Positions 8,157 through 14,277 of a stretch of 25,732 nt of DNA are shown here, in pieces. Source of the stretch: an uncultured Oscillospiraceae bacterium. GTDB taxonomy: Bacteria; Bacillota; Clostridia; Oscillospirales; Oscillospiraceae. The stretch spans positions 1-25,732 of the forward strand of contig CAJUEG010000038.1 of the NCBI GenBank assembly GCA_910584835.1. Direction: 5' to 3'. The position numbers and the translations under genes were made by a program. The number at the start of each line of letters is the position of its first letter. The stretch's first letter is position 1. The notes beneath the pieces were generated by a model. The model was given only the letters and a program-made list of their open reading frames with translations, ran no database searches and was not told where the DNA came from.

Positions 8157-8186
8157 GCAATTATATTTTTGGAATTTTGGCACGGC

Positions 8187-9239
8187 TCAGTCTTCCCTGC
8201 TGCACGGCCTTAAATATCTCATCAGAAAAATGGCATCATGGGAATCGGAGTAGAGCCGCCGATCCATGAAGCCATCGTTTTGAGTTTTGAACCGCCTACG
8301 CTGATCGTTTTCTGAAGGAACACCCGACCCCGTATACATTTCGTTGGACAGCAGTTTATTGAGGCCCTCCCGGTTCCATTTGGGTTTGCACGAGGGTGAC
8401 GGGGTTCCCTTTTCCTTCAGCCCAGCGGCAATCTTATCCAGACTGTATCCGCTGAGATAACGGTCGAAAATCCAGCGGGCGACGGCAGCTTCACCCGATC
8501 CAAAACCACCCGTTTTGTATGAGTCCATCCAATACCTGAGGTCCAGAGAGACAACACAGCATCGGTAAGTTGCCCATAAAAGTGGACAAGCAAGCGCCGC
8601 TCTTTTACAGTCCAGCTATGACATCCATCAGGCAGAACAGGACTGCCAGCGTTCGGAAGTCTATATAGCCCAGGTATTCCATGTTTGGAAGTACAAAAGC
8701 CTGGAACCGGCGGCAAGGGCCAACGCCGCATACAGTACCGTAGCCGGAGGTGCCGTCCTGAAGCCGCAGCGGATGCCCCATTTAATTGTTTTGGCTCATG
8801 CTCCAATCTCGGCCTGGGACAGCGCACAATACGTGGTGATCAGCATTCCTGATTCCTGTTGATGGAACCACGCATTTTCCCTTTTAAATATAACATCTGC
8901 GTTCAGACGGTACAGCTCCCGCATGGCTTTCAGCATATTCAGAGTATTTCGGTCGAACCGGCTGAAGGATTTTGTTAAGATCAGGACAATTTTCCCCTTG
9001 CGGCACAGCCGGGGCATAGTGTTCAGGCCAGGGTGTTCCGCAGTATTCAGGCCGGTTGCATGGTCTGAAAAATACCGGCGTTGATCCAGTCTGGGCGTAG
9101 TCAATCATTGCGGTGCAAAACTGCTGCTGGACCTCTAAGCCGCTCCTCTACTCCCAACGGCAGTGCTGATCCGGCAGTAGGCGGCAACACACAAAAATTT
9201 TCTTCTGCGCTTGTTTTTGCCTCCATTTGTCCTCTCCAT
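8187..9239 (-). pseudogene. Decayed large serine recombinase
   Basis: Remains of a phage or integrative-element type serine recombinase, split over several frames. The N-terminus (9135-9239) reads KRRRKFLCVAAYCRIST with the catalytic Ser in YCRIS. The catalytic-domain middle (8796-9104) includes CRKGKIVLILTKSFSRFDRN, then ENAWFHQQES and TTYCALSQAE. The Recombinase domain (8187-8528) includes AAVARWIFDRYLSGYSLDKI and KPKWNREGLNKLLSNEMYTG. Between 8528 and 8827 only shreds such as NIKWGIRCGF survive among stops. The likely original ATG is at 9226 behind GGAGAGGACAA; it needs one extra A in the run at about 9214-9218 to enter the KNKRRRKF frame. A zinc-ribbon or coiled-coil C-terminus is absent. 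No functional gene exists between 7876 and 9503. Confidence 0.85.
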
Positions 9240-9246
9240 AAAATAA

Positions 9247-9276
9247 AAGGCACAGTGACCAAAATCACTGTGCCTT
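9247..9276 (-). terminator. Terminator-like hairpin upstream of the recombinase remnant
   Basis: AAGGCACAGTGA and TCACTGTGCCTT form a perfect 12-bp stem with a 6-base loop. On the - strand it is followed by TTATTTT, so it looks like a Rho-independent terminator for transcripts arriving from the tRNA operon side. It could equally be part of a mobile-element end. Confidence 0.45.
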
Positions 9277-9303
9277 GCCGAATATATAAACTTAAATATA
9301 AAA

Positions 9304-9335
9304 TTGACAGGCCGCCATGACAGGCGGCCTGTCAA
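9304..9335. repeat. Perfect 13-bp inverted repeat
   Basis: TTGACAGGCCGCC and GGCGGCCTGTCAA are exact reverse complements separated by ATGACA. No T-run follows on either strand, so this is not a standard terminator. It lies between the recombinase remnant and the tRNA operon. An operator, a recombination site or an element end are all possible; the sequence does not decide. Confidence 0.6.
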
Positions 9336-9391
9336 ACAATCATGGCTCAATGTGGCAAAATCGCTTTTCCCAGGCTCAATTCAAATGGGGT

Positions 9392-9457
9392 CCCCGCAAA
9401 GCCGCCCTTTGGCTTTGTGGGGAAAGGAGGAGCAACGGAATGAGCGCACTCCGGCGT
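9392..9457. repeat. Dispersed hairpin repeat, copy next to tRNA-Lys
   Basis: A 12-bp stem (CCCCGCAAAGCC at 9392-9403 with GGCTTTGTGGGG at 9411-9422, one G-U pair) is followed by AAAGGAGGAGCAACGGAATG and AGCGCACTCCGGCG. Related stem-plus-tail units occur in two tRNA spacers (9814-9848 and about 9969-10060) and, inverted, at 5230-5272. It joins directly to the tRNA terminator. Confidence 0.6.
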
Positions 9458-9464
9458 TTTTGCA

Positions 9465-9503
9465 AAAAACGTCGGAGCAAGCGATATGAAGCTTGCTCCG
9501 ACG
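9465..9503 (-). terminator. Rho-independent terminator of the tRNA operon
   Basis: Directly after the CCA of tRNA-Lys the - strand reads CGTCGGAGCAAGC, loop TTCATATC, GCTTGCTCCGACG, then TTTTTT. The stem is a perfect 13 bp. This is the best terminator in the window. A further arm (CGCCGGAG at about 9450-9457) could compete for the 3' arm. A diverged copy of the whole unit lies at 5453-5506. Confidence 0.9.
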
Positions 9504-9579
9504 TGGTGACCCAGCGGGGACTCGAACCCCGGACCTTCGCCTTAAAAGGGCGTTGCTCTACCAACTGAGCTACTGGGTC
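9504..9579 (-). tRNA. tRNA-Lys (TTT)
   Basis: 76 nt with encoded CCA. The acceptor GACCCAG pairs with CTGGGTC; the D arm is GCTCAGTTGGTAGAGC; the anticodon loop CTTTTAA gives anticodon TTT; the T arm is CGGGG-TTCGAGT-CCCCG. The outermost anticodon-stem pair is an A-A mismatch, the rest is canonical. It is the last gene of the tRNA operon. Confidence 0.95.
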
Positions 9580-9584
9580 ATAAC

Positions 9585-9659
9585 TGGCTGGGATGGCTGG
9601 ACTCGAACCAGCGAATGCGGGAGTCAAAGTCCCGTGCCTTACCACTTGGCTACACCCCA
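9585..9659 (-). tRNA. tRNA-Gln (TTG)
   Basis: 75 nt with encoded CCA. The acceptor TGGGGTG pairs with CATCCCA with one G-U pair; the anticodon loop CTTTGAC gives TTG; the T arm is GCTGG-TTCGAGT-CCAGC. It lies 5 bp upstream of tRNA-Lys in the operon. Confidence 0.95.
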
Positions 9660-9673
9660 ATATCGAAGTGAGG

Positions 9674-9703
9674 TGAGGGCCGGAGCGGACGCTCCGGCCC
9701 TCA
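9674..9703. repeat. Strong hairpin in the His-Gln tRNA spacer
   Basis: TGAGGGCCGGAGC and GCTCCGGCCCTCA form a perfect 13-bp stem around GGAC. No T-run follows, so it is more likely an RNA-processing or spacer structure than a terminator. Confidence 0.65.
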
Positions 9704-9712
9704 GCCACGGTA

Positions 9713-9789
9713 TGGGGTGGGTAATGGGGCTCGAACCCACGACACCCGGAACCACAATCCGGTGCTCTGCCAGCTGAGCTATACCCACC
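9713..9789 (-). tRNA. tRNA-His (GTG)
   Basis: 77 nt with encoded CCA and the extra 5' G (position -1) characteristic of tRNA-His, opposite the C discriminator. The acceptor is GTGGGTA with TACCCAC, the anticodon loop TTGTGGT gives GTG, and the T arm is GTGGG-TTCGAGC-CCCAT. Confidence 0.95.
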
Positions 9790-9813
9790 ATATCCAATTT
9801 TTTGCCTTGCGGC

Positions 9814-9848
9814 CCCCGCCAAAACCCGCCAGACCGGTTTTGGTGGGG
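9814..9848. repeat. Dispersed hairpin repeat in the Arg-His tRNA spacer
   Basis: CCCCGCCAAAACC (9814-9826) pairs with GGTTTTGGTGGGG (9836-9848) with one G-U pair at the same place as in the 9392-9422 hairpin, and is likewise followed by AAAG. The stem sequence differs but is compensated, which suggests that structure is conserved. Confidence 0.6.
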
Positions 9849-9882
9849 AAAGAGCGGGCCTTGCAGAAACGCCTGTGGCAGA

Positions 9883-9959
<77 letters not shown>

Positions 9960-9968
9960 ATATTATGC

Positions 9969-10060
9969 GCTTTTCGGGACCCCGAGCCGCCGTCCCTCAG
10001 GGAAAAAGGGCCGACGGAACGAGCGAACTTCCGGCGCAGCCGGAAACGAGGGACGCAAAG
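9969..10060. repeat. Dispersed repeat in the Gly-Arg tRNA spacer
   Basis: The segment GGGAAAAAGGGCCGACGGAA, then CGAGCGAACTTCCGGCG aligns with GGGAAAGGAGGAGCAACGGA, then ATGAGCGCACTCCGGCG near tRNA-Lys. A short inverted pair GGGAC/GTCCC precedes it and CCGGCG-CAGCCGG follows. It is a diverged member of the same intergenic family. Confidence 0.5.
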
Positions 10061-10074
10061 CCCTGCCCCGACGC

Positions 10075-10148
10075 TGGAGCGGGTGATGGGAATCGAACCC
10101 ACGCGACCAGCTTGGAAGGCTGGGATTCTACCATTGAACTACACCCGC
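10075..10148 (-). tRNA. tRNA-Gly (TCC)
   Basis: 74 nt with encoded CCA. The acceptor GCGGGTG pairs with CACCCGC, the anticodon loop CTTCCAA gives TCC, and the T arm is GTGGG-TTCGATT-CCCAT. It is the first gene of the five-tRNA operon, about 35 bp after the promoter -10 box. Confidence 0.95.
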
Positions 10149-10182
10149 ATGGTTGGGCACATCCGCAAATGTCAGCTTGGAT

Positions 10183-10211
10183 AGAATAGCACAAAACCCC
10201 GGCCTTGTCAA
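10183..10211 (-). promoter_or_regulatory. Promoter of the tRNA operon
   Basis: On the - strand a consensus TTGACA (10206-10211), a 17-base spacer and TATTCT (10183-10188). This is the expected strong sigma-A promoter for the Gly-Arg-His-Gln-Lys tRNA transcript. Confidence 0.85.
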
Positions 10212-10255
10212 TCCCCTTATGAGGAAAAACCTTCAAGATCAGCCCGCACCTGTCA

Positions 10256-10281
10256 TCCTGCCGCATCCCCCTGCGGCAGGA
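10256..10281. repeat. Unassigned 10-bp hairpin between divergent promoters
   Basis: TCCTGCCGCA and TGCGGCAGGA are perfect reverse complements around TCCCCC, without a T-run on either strand. It lies in the 396-bp gap between tRNA-Gly and the XRE gene, which otherwise holds only the two divergent promoters. Open frames through this gap are artefacts of the tRNA DNA. Confidence 0.5.
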
Positions 10282-10466
10282 GTAAATATCTTGCCTTCGA
10301 CTTAGCCGACGCTGGACGCATGCCGCCGGCACACAGCGCCCTTCAGCTGCCAAAAACAAATCCTGCCCTGTGCGCTTTTTCTGCCCTTTTAGCTCTATTC
10401 CGGCCTTCGTCCCCTGCTTCAAACCTCTCCGCAACCTGTGGTTGTCACATTGGACACTGTTTTTGG

Positions 10467-10495
10467 TTGCCATCTCCGCCGCTTTTTGCTATGAT
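10467..10495 (+). promoter_or_regulatory. Promoter of the XRE-decapeptide gene
   Basis: TTGCCA (10467-10472), a 17-base spacer and TATGAT (10490-10495) lie about 50 bp before the ATG at 10545. The -10 box and its T-rich 5' flank (TTTTTGCTATGAT) resemble the promoter of the second XRE gene (TTTTTGTTATGAT), which suggests shared control. Confidence 0.75.
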
Positions 10496-10544
10496 AGCCC
10501 TGTCCAACAGGCGCCGGACAGTCTTTTTTTGGAGGTATCACCAC

Positions 10545-11402
10545 ATGGATTTTCGCGACCGTTTATTTGATCTGCGCCGCCAGGCCGGGCTGTCTCAGGA
10601 GGAGCTGGCCAATCTCCTGGGCCTCACCCGGCAGGCGGTTCAAAAATGGGAGGCGGGCACGTCCCGCCCGGATATGGACAACCTCACCGCCCTGGCCAGC
10701 TATTTCCACGTGTCTCTGGACTACCTGGTGACCGGCCGGGAGGCCGCCGGTTCTCCTCCCTCGCCGGAATGCGCCTCTGCCTCCCCTCCCCCGCCGGAAT
10801 ACGAACCCGCCGTCTCTCCCCGGTCCGCCACCACCGTCATCCACCACCACTACTATGAAGGCTGGCACTACGAGTACAAGAGCCGGCGCACCCTGTTCGG
10901 CCTGCCCCTGGTCCACGTCAATATCGGCCGCAGGGACCACTGGGCCCGGGGAATCATTGCCATCGGCAACATCGCCACCGGGTTTGTGGCCCTGGGCGGC
11001 GTGGCGGCGGGGCTGTTCTCCCTGGGCGGTGTGAGCTTCGGGCTGCTGCTGGGGCTGGGGGCGGTGGTCCTCGGCGCGGTGTCCATCGGCGGGGTGGCGC
11101 TGGGCCTTCTGGCCTGGGGCGGCATCGCCCTGGGCTGGCTGGCGGTGGGCGGGTGCGCCGTGGGCGTATACGCCGCCGGCGGCGTGGTTGTGGCCTCCCA
11201 GGTGGCGGTGGGCGGCGTGGCTGCCGCGCCCCTGGCCATCGGGCAGGTCGCCGACGGCGCGAAAACCATCCTCGTCCCCCTGGATGGCCTCACGGATCAG
11301 GCGCTGGCGGAAGCCCACGCCGCCATCACCCAAGCCTGTCCTGACGCGCCCTTTTTTGTGACCCGGCTGCTCAAATTTTTTGTTTGGGCCGAGATGTCTT
11401 GA
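10545..11402 (+). CDS. XRE-family regulator fused to a decapeptide glycine-repeat domain
   Basis: 285-residue protein. Residues 3-62 form a Cro/C1-type helix-turn-helix (LSQEELANLLGLTRQAVQKW). A Pro/Ser-rich linker (about 65-97) and a His/Tyr patch (VIHHHYYEGWHYEY, 98-111) follow, then TLFGLPLVHVNIG (116-128). Residues about 139-240 show a strict ten-residue repeat of the form xGGVAxGxxx, roughly ten copies, very rich in Gly, Ala and Leu. A polar C-terminal tail of about 45 residues contains LVPLDGLTDQALAEAHAAI. The repeats may form membrane-embedded glycine-zipper helices or a stacked solenoid. The ATG at 10545 has a GGAGG site; the frame open from 10320 is not coding upstream. It is flanked by its own promoter and terminator, so it is a single-gene unit. 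The function is unknown; a membrane-associated or self-assembling DNA-binding regulator is the inference. Confidence 0.85.
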   Translation: MDFRDRLFDLRRQAGLSQEELANLLGLTRQAVQKWEAGTSRPDMDNLTALASYFHVSLDYLVTGREAAGSPPSPECASASPPPPEYEPAVSPRSATTVIHHHYYEGWHYEYKSRRTLFGLPLVHVNIGRRDHWARGIIAIGNIATGFVALGGVAAGLFSLGGVSFGLLLGLGAVVLGAVSIGGVALGLLAWGGIALGWLAVGGCAVGVYAAGGVVVASQVAVGGVAAAPLAIGQVADGAKTILVPLDGLTDQALAEAHAAITQACPDAPFFVTRLLKFFVWAEMS

Positions 11403-11445
11403 AAATTCCCGGCAGGTTGTGTTTTCAGCCTGCCGGGAATTTTTC
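11402..11445 (+). terminator. Terminator after the XRE-decapeptide gene
   Basis: AAAATTCCCGGCAGG (11402-11416) and CCTGCCGGGAATTTT (11429-11443) form a perfect 15-bp stem with a 12-base loop, followed by TT and C. It starts at the stop codon of the gene, and the A/T flanks make it work in either direction. Confidence 0.85.
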
Positions 11446-11489
11446 GTCCGTATTCAACCGTTAATTGATTTCCGGCAAAATATCCGCCA

Positions 11490-11518
11490 TTGCGTTCAAC
11501 TACTATTTTTGTTATGAT
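11490..11518 (+). promoter_or_regulatory. Promoter of the XRE-ABC exporter operon
   Basis: TTGCGT (11490-11495), a 17-base spacer and TATGAT (11513-11518), 30 bp before the ATG at 11548. A ribosome-binding site (GAGGTGG) lies at the usual distance. Confidence 0.75.
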
Positions 11519-11547
11519 ACAACCATCAAGCGAATTGAGGTGGTCTT

Positions 11548-12510
11548 ATGGCCAATATACTGAGTGAACGCATCGCCGAGCTGCGCCGGGAGCGTGGCCT
11601 CACCCAGGAGCAGCTGGGTCAGCCGCTGGGGGTGTCCGCCCAGGCGGTGAGCAAGTGGGAAAAGGGCGGCGCACCCGACGTGGAGCTCCTCCCCGCCCTG
11701 GCCGACCGGCTGGGAGTGAGTATTGACGCCCTCTTTGGCCGGGAGGGGGGCGCAATAGAGGACATGGACGGCACACTGAACCGCTGGCTGCTCTCCCTTC
11801 CCCAGGAAAAACGGATCAGCGAACTGTGCCGCCTGACCTGGGCGTCTTCCCGTTCCATTATGATGCACCGTATGGACGCCCCCGATATACCAAATCTGAA
11901 GTATTTCCAGGACTGCACCGTCAAGGTTGCCGATGAAGAGGTTCTGATGCGCCTGGCTGTAGACGTGAAAGAGGGCCTGCTCTTCGGCGTGGGCTCGGAG
12001 GAGCTGGCCTTCATGTCCATCTGGCCTCGCCCGGAGGCGGGCTATGCCGCCTATTTCGCGCCCCGCGACCTATGCCGCCGCCTGTTCGCCCTCTTGGCCC
12101 GGCCCGGCTGTCTGGAGCTGATGGAGCGGCTTCATGACGATCTCACCGCCCGCTACTATATCCCGGAGGTGCTGGCCAAGCAGCTCGACCAGTCCCCGGA
12201 GCAGACGGCGGAGCTGCTGGCCGGCATGGAGGAGCTCAAGCTGGTGAAGAAATTGGAGTTGGAGATGGAAACGGGCTCTGTCAACGCCTACATCGTCCAC
12301 GAAAACTGGGCCTTTACCCCATTTCTTTTCTTTACCCGATGCCTGCTGGAAAAACACGACGCCTTTTACATGCTCTGGGACGACCACGACGACGAGCTGG
12401 AGCTGTCCCGCGGCCCCAGCTCCGCCATATGCGGGCGGCTGACCGCGCAGGACCCGTCCAGTGATTCGCCCCGCGCAAATGGAAGGCTGCCCAAAGGAGA
12501 GTCAAAATGA
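11548..12510 (+). CDS. XRE-family transcriptional regulator with large C-terminal domain
   Basis: 320-residue protein with a Cro/C1-type helix-turn-helix at residues 5-63 (LTQEQLGQPLGVSAQAVSKW). The rest, about 250 residues, has no domain I recognise. The segment near 203-250 (YIPEVLAKQLDQSPEQTAEL and LKLVKKLELEME) reads like a winged-helix fold, so the protein may sense a ligand or bind DNA at two sites. The gene ends in ATGA, its last four bases shared with the ABC exporter gene. The two are therefore translated together, and the regulator most likely controls that exporter and itself. The coding sequence is G+C-rich like its neighbours. Confidence 0.85.
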   Translation: MANILSERIAELRRERGLTQEQLGQPLGVSAQAVSKWEKGGAPDVELLPALADRLGVSIDALFGREGGAIEDMDGTLNRWLLSLPQEKRISELCRLTWASSRSIMMHRMDAPDIPNLKYFQDCTVKVADEEVLMRLAVDVKEGLLFGVGSEELAFMSIWPRPEAGYAAYFAPRDLCRRLFALLARPGCLELMERLHDDLTARYYIPEVLAKQLDQSPEQTAELLAGMEELKLVKKLELEMETGSVNAYIVHENWAFTPFLFFTRCLLEKHDAFYMLWDDHDDELELSRGPSSAICGRLTAQDPSSDSPRANGRLPKGESK

Positions 12511-14237
12511 ACATTCAAACGAAAACGCCAAAAAGCCCCGCCGCCCGGCAGTATTACCGGGCCTTTTACCAGGGGAACCGCCTGCGCTTCGCCCTGGCGA
12601 TGTTCTTCACCATCCTGTCCTTTCCCGGCAACCTCATCGGCTCCTGGCTGCTGGGCGAGGTCATCGACGTGATCGCCGCCGGGGACCTGGACTGGCTGTG
12701 GCGCACGCTGCTTTTCACCGTGGTCTTTATCGCCGCCATGTTTGTGTGTCAAGTTGCCATGTACCGCGCCAAGTCCACCTTTATCTGCCGGGCCCTGGCC
12801 CAGTACAAGTCCCTGGCCTTCCGCAACCTGTCGGAGAAGAGCATCAGCGCCTTTTCCCGGGAAAACACCGGGCGGTACATTTCTGTGCTCACCAATGACG
12901 TGAATTCCGTAGAGGAAAACTACCTCAAGCGCACCTTTCTGCTGATCTACTATATTCTGCTGTTCTTCGGCAGCCTGGGCATGATGTTCTGGTACAGCCC
13001 GGTCCTGACCGTTGCCACCATCGTTTTCTCCCTCCTCCCCCTGGCGGGCTCCCTGCTCATGGGCAAGGAGCTGGCGGTGCGGGAAAAGGCGGTGAGCGAC
13101 AAAAACGAGGGCTTTGTGGCCCAGCTCAAGGACCTGCTGTCCGGCTTTGACGTCATCAAGAGCTTCAAGGCCGAGGGGGAAGCCCAGCGGATGTTCGACG
13201 CAGCCAACCGCGACGTGGAGGAGGGCAAGCGCCGCCGCTACTGGTGGGAGTGCCTGCTCACGGCGGTGAGCCAGGGCCTGTGCTCCGAGATTCTCCAGTT
13301 CGGCATCTTTTTCCTGGGGGCGTTTCTGGCCATCCGGGGGGACATCACCGCGGGCACGGTGCTCATCTTTGTCAACCTGTGTAATTTCGTCATCCAGCCC
13401 ATCAACGTCATCCCCCAGTACTGGGCCAGCCGCAAGGCCGCCAAGGCCCTCATCGAAAAGCTGGCCCAGGTCACCGAGGAGAACGCCGGGCGCACCGGCC
13501 AGGCCATCCCGCCGGTGCTCAGCGACGGCATCTCCCTGGACCACGTGACCTTCGGCTACGAGCCGGACAAGCCGGTGCTCCGGGACGTGTCCCTCCGGCT
13601 GGAGCCGGGGAAAAAATACGCCGTCGTGGGCGGCTCCGGGTCGGGCAAGTCCACCCTGCTCAACCTTCTCATGGGCGCCTACGACAGCTACGGCGGCTCC
13701 ATCTCCATCGACGGGCGGGAGCTGCGGGAGGTGGACACCGACAGCCTGTACGACCTGATGAGCCTCATCGGCCAGAGCGTATTCCTGTTCGACGACACCA
13801 TCCGCCGCAACATCACTATGTTCCGGGAATTCCCAGACGGACAGGTGGACGAGGCTGTCAAGCGCTCCGGCCTGTCAGAGCTTCTTTCCCAACGGGGAGA
13901 GGACTACCGCTGCGGGGAAAATGGCGTGGGCCTGTCCGGCGGTGAGCGCCAGCGGGTGTCCATCGCCCGGTGCCTGCTGCGGGGCGCACCGGTGCTGCTG
14001 CTGGACGAGGCCACCGCCTCCCTGGACAACCAGACCGCCTTCGCCGTCACCGACGCCATCCTCCATCTGGACGGCCTCACCCGGGTGGTAGTCACCCACC
14101 GGCTGGAGGAGGCGCTTATGGCCCAGTACGACGAGATCATTGTGATGCGAAACGGTCGGGTTCAGGAGTGCGGGACCTTCCATCAGCTCATGGAGCAGAA
14201 GGGCTTCTTCTACTCCCTATTCACCCTGGCGGCATAA
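12507..14237 (+). CDS. ABC exporter, fused permease and ATPase
   Basis: 576-residue half-exporter of the type I (MsbA/LmrA-like) fold, expected to act as a homodimer or with a partner in the cytoplasmic membrane. Six hydrophobic segments lie in residues about 25-300. The ATPase domain has Walker A GGSGSGKST (375-383), Q-loop region IGQSVFLFDD (421-430), signature LSGGERQR (476-483), Walker B VLLLDEAT (496-503) and switch His531. No N-terminal peptidase domain is present, so it is not a bacteriocin-processing exporter. Drug, lipid or peptide export are all possible. The ATG overlaps the regulator stop, with an AAGGAG site before it. A strong hairpin follows the stop. Confidence 0.93.
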   Translation: MNIQTKTPKSPAARQYYRAFYQGNRLRFALAMFFTILSFPGNLIGSWLLGEVIDVIAAGDLDWLWRTLLFTVVFIAAMFVCQVAMYRAKSTFICRALAQYKSLAFRNLSEKSISAFSRENTGRYISVLTNDVNSVEENYLKRTFLLIYYILLFFGSLGMMFWYSPVLTVATIVFSLLPLAGSLLMGKELAVREKAVSDKNEGFVAQLKDLLSGFDVIKSFKAEGEAQRMFDAANRDVEEGKRRRYWWECLLTAVSQGLCSEILQFGIFFLGAFLAIRGDITAGTVLIFVNLCNFVIQPINVIPQYWASRKAAKALIEKLAQVTEENAGRTGQAIPPVLSDGISLDHVTFGYEPDKPVLRDVSLRLEPGKKYAVVGGSGSGKSTLLNLLMGAYDSYGGSISIDGRELREVDTDSLYDLMSLIGQSVFLFDDTIRRNITMFREFPDGQVDEAVKRSGLSELLSQRGEDYRCGENGVGLSGGERQRVSIARCLLRGAPVLLLDEATASLDNQTAFAVTDAILHLDGLTRVVVTHRLEEALMAQYDEIIVMRNGRVQECGTFHQLMEQKGFFYSLFTLAA

Positions 14238-14240
14238 CAG

Positions 14241-14277
14241 GAACGGGGCGGCTGAACAACAGCCGCCCCGTTCTTTT
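14241..14277 (+). terminator. Terminator between convergent genes
   Basis: GAACGGGGCGGCTG and CAGCCGCCCCGTTC form a perfect 14-bp stem around AACAA, followed by TTTTC on the + strand. It ends the ABC exporter transcript. It lies between two convergent stops 39 bp apart and may also stop the DUF362 transcript, although the T-run on the - strand is poor. Confidence 0.85.

Noticed and set aside
9504..9579. tRNA-Lys gene itself as a classical tyrosine-integrase attachment site
   Set aside because: The repeat at 5453-5506 matches the terminator and not the tRNA 3' end, and the only recombinase remains are of the serine type, which rarely uses tRNA genes.
10212..10466. Possible small gene or riboswitch between tRNA-Gly and the XRE gene
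   Set aside because: No frame with a ribosome-binding site and plausible composition; the single 10-bp hairpin has no T-run or recognisable aptamer core.
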